Notes under the pieces: model-generated
The model's database searches: none
What the model saw: only the letters and a program-made list of their open reading frames with translations
What the model was told of the DNA's origin: nothing
Shown here: in pieces, positions 20,103-24,271 of the stretch
How positions within the stretch are numbered: the first letter of the stretch is position 1
Layout: every line of letters begins with the position of its first letter
Program-made: the position numbers and the translations under genes
Assembly (NCBI GenBank): GCA_963627215.1
Contig: CAVGAH010000023.1
Coordinates: 1-24,271, forward strand
Direction: 5' to 3'
DNA: 24,271 nucleotides
DNA from: CAKQOE01 sp963627215
GTDB taxonomy: Bacteria > Bacillota > Clostridia > Peptostreptococcales > Anaerovoracaceae

Positions 20103-22050
20103 ACTTCGCAGCCTCCTTCATATACTCTGCGTTGCGCTTCTCATACTCGATCTTTACGTCACCGTAGTAATCCTTAGGCACGCGGCGGCTCTTTACCTCG
20201 CCGTTTTCCTGATAGATAGTTATAAAACAGCTGTCTTCTGCCGGATCCATATCAGGATAGTCGTTCCGCTCGAAGCACAGCGGCTGCGAGCTTGACCTTC
20301 TGAGCATGCACGCGTTTATTATCATCTTTGAAACTTCAAGTATATCGAGCACCTCATGCGCGCGCATCAGCTCGTGCGGGTTCCTGCACGCCAGTCTCGG
20401 AACGTATTCGCGCTCGTATTCCTCGAGCAGCTCGAGCCCCTGCTTCAGCAGCATTTCATTCTTTACACCGCCACAGTAGTTCTGCATCGCCTTGGATATC
20501 GCCATATTAAGCTCACGCCAGTCCATGCCTTCATCGCTGTCCATATTGTAAAGCGGCGCGTACAGTCTCTTCTTTTCAGCCTCTATATCGTCCTCAGACG
20601 GAGCAGCTAATGATTCCATACCTGCTGCCTCGGCCGCCTTCCTGCCTGCGTAGTATCCCGTAGCAGCCGCAAAGCCTGCGCAGTCAGACGCGTAAAGCTG
20701 GTCGCCTGACGCATATATGCCGTCGATGTTAGTTTTGAGATCCCAGTCGTGGAATATTCCTCCCGGCGCACCAAAGAGCTGGCGCTCCTGCGCCAGAAAA
20801 GCTGCAGACTGCCAGCCCGTACCATAAGACTGCAGCATATGCTTCGTCGGGTCAAATCCTCTGTCATTGAAATTTTTAAGTACAGGGATCTTTGTTTTGC
20901 CTTCCTCTCCGACCATCATGCCCCATATAACTCTGCGCTCTTCATCAGGCATCCTGCTGAGGTCAGCATAAAACGGCAGCTGATATCCGCGCTTTATCAG
21001 CTCATCAAATTCAAGCGTTTCAGGACCTCTGTACTCGTATTTCGGATCGTCTATAACTCCGCCCTTCAGAAAGAATTTCTGCCCTTCTGCCGGGTAATAT
21101 CTTTCTTTTACCGTCTTGAGTTCTTTTCCGTCTCTGTCAACATACGGTATCTCTACGCCTCTGGCATCTACCATAGTTGCCGCGTACCATGTGTTGTGGT
21201 TGTTCCCCGTACTGTACGGCGGGAAGCTCCTGCCTGCAGCTGAGAACTCGCCTCTAACAGATTTTTCCATCATAGTAAATTCCATGCCTGCTCTGTAGCC
21301 CATGGCATGACCGCTTCCTATGCTCTGCGGCGGTCTGAACTCACACAGGCCGACCTGGTCGGCGTTGAAGAGCCATACTCGCGCCGGGCGCGACATTGCA
21401 AGTACTGTTGTTTTTGCAGAAAATACCATGAATCTTCCTGTGCGGACATTCATACCGAGCGCTCCTGTACCGCGCTTTCTGCCGTCCTTTTCTTCTGTGA
21501 GCAGCGCTGTTGCCTCTACTCTGTCGTATACCCTTACGCCGAGACGCTTCAGCTCCTTATACAGCGCAGGCTTAAACGTGCTGCCCCACACTCTGAGCGT
21601 AAATTTATTTTTGTAATCATACGCAAACATGAGCCCCGTGCGCTCATCACGGAAATCCGCTCCCGTAAACTCGCCCTCAGTGTCTCTGATCTTGCCACCG
21701 AACGACTCCATGTCCTTCAGACGGTGCCAGCCTTCCTCGCATTCTATATAATGCGCTATGCCGTTACTGTAGCCGTCCTGTTCGTCGATGTATGCCTTTG
21801 CTATTTCTTCTGCAGTTACCTGCGAGCACGGGTTAGTGCAGGCTGACTCCCAGTGGTCGAAACCGCTTCCCGCAGCACCGCTCCTTACAGTAGCGCCCTT
21901 CTCAACGAGCACTACGCTCTGTCCTTTCCTTGCAGCAGCGATGGCGGCATAGCATCCCGCCATGCCGCCGCCGAGTACAAGGACATCGGAGGAGACGCGC
22001 TCCTCCTGATCCATTTCATTTTTATATGGCCATTTTCTTTCTTTTAACAT
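20092..22050 (-). CDS. FAD-dependent oxidoreductase, fumarate-reductase/AprA-like flavoprotein
   Basis: The 652-residue protein has an N-terminal FAD dinucleotide fold DVLVLGGGMAGCYAAIAAA (22-40; GxGxxG-type glycines 27-32; E50 to bind ribose) and a capping domain. GSGHAMGYRAGMEFTMME is typical of the fumarate reductase family, and IDGIYASGDQLYASDCAGFA (about residues 458-478) completes the FAD site. A helical C-terminal domain like that of succinate dehydrogenase or APS reductase alpha subunits follows. No signal peptide or FMN-binding domain, so it is cytoplasmic. The overlapping two-cluster protein suggests an AprAB-like heterodimer, and the upstream symporter suggests an imported organic substrate, which I cannot name. 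The ATG lacks a strong ribosome site, but the start fits family members (KWPY before the FAD fold). Confidence 0.9.
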   Translation of the reverse strand: MLKERKWPYKNEMDQEERVSSDVLVLGGGMAGCYAAIAAARKGQSVVLVEKGATVRSGAAGSGFDHWESACTNPCSQVTAEEIAKAYIDEQDGYSNGIAHYIECEEGWHRLKDMESFGGKIRDTEGEFTGADFRDERTGLMFAYDYKNKFTLRVWGSTFKPALYKELKRLGVRVYDRVEATALLTEEKDGRKRGTGALGMNVRTGRFMVFSAKTTVLAMSRPARVWLFNADQVGLCEFRPPQSIGSGHAMGYRAGMEFTMMEKSVRGEFSAAGRSFPPYSTGNNHNTWYAATMVDARGVEIPYVDRDGKELKTVKERYYPAEGQKFFLKGGVIDDPKYEYRGPETLEFDELIKRGYQLPFYADLSRMPDEERRVIWGMMVGEEGKTKIPVLKNFNDRGFDPTKHMLQSYGTGWQSAAFLAQERQLFGAPGGIFHDWDLKTNIDGIYASGDQLYASDCAGFAAATGYYAGRKAAEAAGMESLAAPSEDDIEAEKKRLYAPLYNMDSDEGMDWRELNMAISKAMQNYCGGVKNEMLLKQGLELLEEYEREYVPRLACRNPHELMRAHEVLDILEVSKMIINACMLRRSSSQPLCFERNDYPDMDPAEDSCFITIYQENGEVKSRRVPKDYYGDVKIEYEKRNAEYMKEAAKYDE

Positions 22051-22103
22051 TTATAACCTATAACCTTAATGTCCTTTTTCTTTTAATCATTTTTCTGACA
22101 GTA

Positions 22104-22144
22104 CCGCGCGCCTCAGCGCGGAACTGATACAGCGCGTGGCGCTG
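22104..22144. repeat. Two adjacent GC-rich hairpins between symporter and flavoprotein genes
   Basis: CCGCGC/GCGCGG (22104-22109 and 22116-22121, loop 6) and CAGCGC/GCGCTG (22130-22135 and 22139-22144, loop 3). Neither has a T-tract, so they are more likely mRNA-stabilising or attenuating structures than full terminators within this leftward unit. Confidence 0.6.
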
Positions 22145-22170
22145 CATCTGTGCACATTCCTTTTAAACTA

Positions 22171-23592
22171 TTACTTTACGTGAGCTGCCTGCTTGTTTCT
22201 GTCAGCCAAACTGAATATCACGAGAGCTGCAGCAGATACTGTATATGCTATGAGCAGTGACAGGTCTGTATTCATCATTCCGTACAGCGGTCCCGGTATA
22301 CCGAAAAGGAACGAAACAACGCCTACGATACCGCCTGCGATCGCCGCAGCAAACGCGCCCTTTCTCGTAGCGCCCTTCCATACAAGGCCGCCGAGGAGCG
22401 GGATGAGCATGCTTCCCATGTACGGATAATTAAATATTATCATAGCGTCCAGAATGTCTGTCATGTGGAACGCAAAGAATATGCCTGCGAGCGAACCGAG
22501 CAGCACTGCAGCCTGAGATATAAGCTTTGACTTAGGAAGCTGATTCAGGTCTTCTACCTCAGGATGAAGGAACTTGTTATAGAAGTCTCTCGAGAATGAA
22601 GCTCCGAGGGAAAGTATTACGCAGTTGGCGCTCGACATTGCAGCCGCGAGGATAGCAGCTATAACTATGCCGGCAAGGATCGGCGGAAGAATGCCTGTAG
22701 CTGTTATTGTAAATATTCCATCTGTAACTCCCGGGAACAGCAGCTTTGCAGCAACTCCTATAGTCGAACAGAGCAGGCCTACTATTATAACGAGCACGCC
22801 GCCGATAATGCAGCCCTTCTGAGCTGTCTTTGCATCCTTTGCAGACTGGATGCGTGAATACGCGTCGTATGAAACTGATATAGAAAGCAGGAACGGGAGT
22901 ACGAGGTATACGAACTTTGTACCCATTCCCTGAGGGATGAACGGCGTAGTATAGATATCTGCCACGCTGCCGCCCGCGTGTACGTACTGTATAAGAGTTG
23001 CTATTGCAAGGACAGGAACACCGACTACTATGATCGCAGTCTGAACGAGGTCAGTGAGAACTACTCCCCACATGCCGCCTACTGTGCAGTAAATAAGTAT
23101 TACAACAGCCGTTATAACAACGCCCGTATTGAACGGAATGCCGAATCCCGCAAGTACGCTGCCCGCAGCAAGCAGCTGCGCTATAAATATTCCGAGAAGA
23201 CTAGGCACATTGCTTATCCACGCCCAAAGTCTGATTATCTTACTGTCTCCGTATCTCTCAGCGAAGTAATCAAGAGGTACGTAGCCCTCCTGCTCTCTGA
23301 GCTTCTTTACCGCAAGCAGGCCAGCAACTATAAGTCCGCCGCCGCAGCCTATCGCATAGTATATGCCCGGCCAAACACCGCCGTTGTAGCCGTTCGTCGC
23401 ACTGCTCAGAACGATTCCGACGCCTATCTGTACAGCAGCCAGTGTAACTGCTGTCATAGGCACATTGAGCCCTCTTCCCGCTACCAGGAAGTCTGATGTT
23501 TTCTTGTTGCGCTTCGCCGCAATTATCCCGATAAGGACCATGGCGACAAAGTAAATGATACATACTGTAACAATGATCTGATTACTTGTCAT
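22171..23592 (-). CDS. Sodium:solute symporter (SSS family)
   Basis: From the ATG at 23592 the protein has 473 residues with about 13 predicted transmembrane helices. The first helix begins SNQIIVTVCIIYFVAMV. Family features are SDFLVAGRGLNVP after helix 1, the glycine-rich YAIGCGGGLIVAG segment, GGMWGVVLTDLVQT, and AAAMSSANCVILSLGASFSRD, the helix-8 region that holds the Na+ site residues. It imports a solute with Na+. The substrate cannot be told from sequence, though the co-transcribed flavoprotein suggests an organic acid. The frame runs further upstream, but GAGAGG lies 10 bases before 23592. It is the first gene of the unit, with a ~130-nt leader. Confidence 0.92.
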   Translation of the reverse strand: MTSNQIIVTVCIIYFVAMVLIGIIAAKRNKKTSDFLVAGRGLNVPMTAVTLAAVQIGVGIVLSSATNGYNGGVWPGIYYAIGCGGGLIVAGLLAVKKLREQEGYVPLDYFAERYGDSKIIRLWAWISNVPSLLGIFIAQLLAAGSVLAGFGIPFNTGVVITAVVILIYCTVGGMWGVVLTDLVQTAIIVVGVPVLAIATLIQYVHAGGSVADIYTTPFIPQGMGTKFVYLVLPFLLSISVSYDAYSRIQSAKDAKTAQKGCIIGGVLVIIVGLLCSTIGVAAKLLFPGVTDGIFTITATGILPPILAGIVIAAILAAAMSSANCVILSLGASFSRDFYNKFLHPEVEDLNQLPKSKLISQAAVLLGSLAGIFFAFHMTDILDAMIIFNYPYMGSMLIPLLGGLVWKGATRKGAFAAAIAGGIVGVVSFLFGIPGPLYGMMNTDLSLLIAYTVSAAALVIFSLADRNKQAAHVK

Positions 23593-23660
23593 AATAATAA
23601 AACCTCTCAACTTTAATTGCTTCAAATTCTCTGCCGCAATGCGCGTATTTCACGCAGTCC

Positions 23661-23675
23661 GTGCGCCCGGCGCAC
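23661..23675. repeat. GC-rich hairpin in the symporter leader
   Basis: GTGCGC, loop CCG, GCGCAC, flanked by direct copies of GCAGTCCG (23654-23661 and 23678-23685). On the minus strand it lies in the 5' leader of the symporter mRNA, after another inverted repeat (CGGTTTAA/TTAAACCG, about 23689-23716). Confidence 0.55.
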
Positions 23676-23731
23676 CGGCAGTCCGTCTCGGTTTAATGCG
23701 TGTTGGCTTTAAACCGTTAAAGCATAACGCA

Positions 23732-23740
23732 AGTATAGCA
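23732..23740 (-). promoter_or_regulatory. Extended -10 promoter of the symporter-flavoprotein unit
   Basis: The minus strand reads TGC followed by TATACT (23737-23732), an extended -10 element, with a start near 23725. The -35 region is poor, so activation is likely, possibly from the palindrome at 23762-23788. Confidence 0.55.
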
Positions 23741-23761
23741 CATAATCATTCGTTTTACCAT

Positions 23762-23788
23762 ATATATTTTGCAAAATGCAAAATATAT
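23762..23788. promoter_or_regulatory. AT-rich perfect inverted repeat centred about -50 of the symporter promoter
   Basis: ATATATTTTGC, 5-nt spacer, GCAAAATATAT: an 11-bp perfect inverted repeat, with a further half-site-like GCATATTTTGC at about 23807-23817. Position upstream of a promoter without a -35 box suggests an activator site. No regulator gene for it lies in the window. Confidence 0.5.
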
Positions 23789-23852
23789 TGCATATAGCCA
23801 ATCAACGCATATTTTGCTAAAATTTATCATACATACAGGACGCCATGAAAGG

Positions 23853-24219
23853 CGGGCAGGCATGCAAGTCGCTTGAAGCCCTGCCCGTATCTTTGATACG
23901 GCGCGCAGGCCTCATACAGAAATTGCGCATTTTACGCAGCTTCAGCTGCAGTGTAAAATGCGACAGCGTAGTTCACGAAGTGAACGTAGGAAGGCAGCAT
24001 AGCTGCCTGTTGCGCATTTTACGCAGCTTCAGCTGCAGTGTAAAATGCGACAGCGTAGTTCACGAAGTGAACGTAGGAAGGCAGCATAGCTGCCTGTTGC
24101 GCAGCTTTAGCTGCAGTGCAATTTTTCAGTTCGCGGTCACAGAATGGGATACTGCGTGCAGGTCTGATACTGAAATCACGCGGCTTTAGCCGCAATGTGA
24201 TTTTTCAGTTGTCCCATTT
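23853..24219. repeat. Dense array of small nested hairpins
   Basis: No supported gene here. Hairpins in order: CGGGCAGG/CCTGCCCG (23853-23887), GTATC-ttt-GATAC (23887-23899), then nested elements with a shared core GCRGC-TTYA-GCYGC-ART at 23926-23962, 24013-24049, 24097-24121 and 24169-24209. Each duplicated unit also has GTTCAC-gaa-GTGAAC and GGCAGC-ata-GCTGCC. The last nested element is further enclosed by AATGGGA (24143-24149) and TCCCATT (24212-24218). Outer stems differ in sequence between elements but remain complementary. Confidence 0.8.
23923..24096. repeat. Perfect tandem duplication of an 87-bp hairpin-bearing unit
   Basis: Units 23923-24009 and 24010-24096 are identical at all 87 positions by eye. 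A diverged, partial third unit starts in register at 24097 (TTGCGCAGC...). Each full unit carries three hairpins. The identity points to recent duplication. Confidence 0.9.
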
Positions 24220-24242
24220 TACACGCTTTCCTTCGGAAAGCT

Positions 24243-24271
24243 AAAAAAGCAAGATGCTCACACATCTTGCT
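24243..24271 (-). terminator. Intrinsic terminator of a leftward gene beyond the right edge
   Basis: AGCAAGATG (24248-24256), loop of 6, CATCTTGCT (24263-24271) form a perfect 9-bp stem, followed on the minus strand by six T. It faces leftwards, so it should end a transcript entering from the right. A preceding CTTTCC-ttc-GGAAAG hairpin lies at about 24226-24240. Confidence 0.75.

Noticed and set aside
20092..22050. Calling the flavoprotein adenylylsulfate reductase (aprA)
   Set aside because: The general layout fits, but no sulfate-reduction genes are nearby and substrate-specific residues cannot be verified without an alignment.
23923..24121. CRISPR array
   Set aside because: The units are directly adjacent with no unique spacers, are 87 bp long, and no cas genes are visible.
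23845..24189. A 114-codon plus-strand frame across the hairpin array with a 29-residue internal repeat
   Set aside because: The repeat exists because the 87-bp DNA unit is a multiple of three. There is no good ribosome site, the composition is odd (Cys/Ser/Arg-rich) and every segment is explained by DNA palindromes.

Overview
The window looks like a chromosomal segment of an anaerobic, low-to-mid GC Gram-positive bacterium of the Clostridia. The reasons are an oxygen-sensitive class III ribonucleotide reductase with its activase, a hybrid-cluster-protein operon, a lipoprotein phosphate-binding protein, strong AGGAGG-type ribosome binding sites, holin-like type I toxins, and heavy use of ATA for isoleucine in most genes. 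I cannot name a genus. The first ~1.3 kb uses other codons (ATT/ATC for Ile, more ACC and CCG), which hints at a separately acquired module.

Layout, left to right. (1) 1-1261: nitrosative/redox stress module, with hcp (cut by the window edge) and a small odd ferredoxin-like ORF leftwards, and a divergent Crp/Fnr regulator rightwards. They share a palindrome that sits at -41.5 of the proposed hcp-operon promoter. (2) 1417-2460: secreted polysaccharide deacetylase. (3) 2640-2950: a compact type I toxin-antitoxin locus. (4) 2972-6377: nucleotide metabolism genes dut, nrdG and nrdD, all leftward, with an NrdR-like box upstream of nrdD. (5) 6799-9309: large MalT/LAL-type LuxR regulator, divergent from an HU gene (9457-9747). 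(6) 9869-12706: PaaI-like thioesterase, isochorismatase-like hydrolase, TatD-associated radical SAM protein and an unrecognised single-pass membrane protein. (7) 12881-19448: complete phosphate regulon pstS-pstC-pstA-pstB-phoU-phoB-phoR on the minus strand behind PhoB-box-like repeats. (8) 19500-19780: a second type I toxin-antitoxin locus. (9) 19824-23592: sodium:solute symporter, FAD oxidoreductase and 2x[4Fe-4S] protein in one leftward transcription unit. (10) 23593-24271: non-coding region with an operator-like palindrome and a dense array of nested hairpins containing a perfect 87-bp tandem duplication.

How the parts work together. PhoR/PhoB would sense phosphate limitation and activate the Pst importer, with PhoU as the coupling regulator. 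The symporter probably imports an organic anion that the flavoprotein, fed with electrons by the two-cluster protein, oxidises or reduces in the cytoplasm; the substrate is not evident.

The most notable observations are: a PstS whose two halves appear in swapped order compared with classical PstS (circular permutation); two independent type I toxin-antitoxin loci that share the same RNA architecture; the hairpin array at the right end, where an invariant core sits in different but still complementary outer stems; the symporter-flavoprotein-ferredoxin unit; and small perfect GC-rich hairpins scattered through the intergenic gaps. All statements come from reading the sequence; no database search was run.
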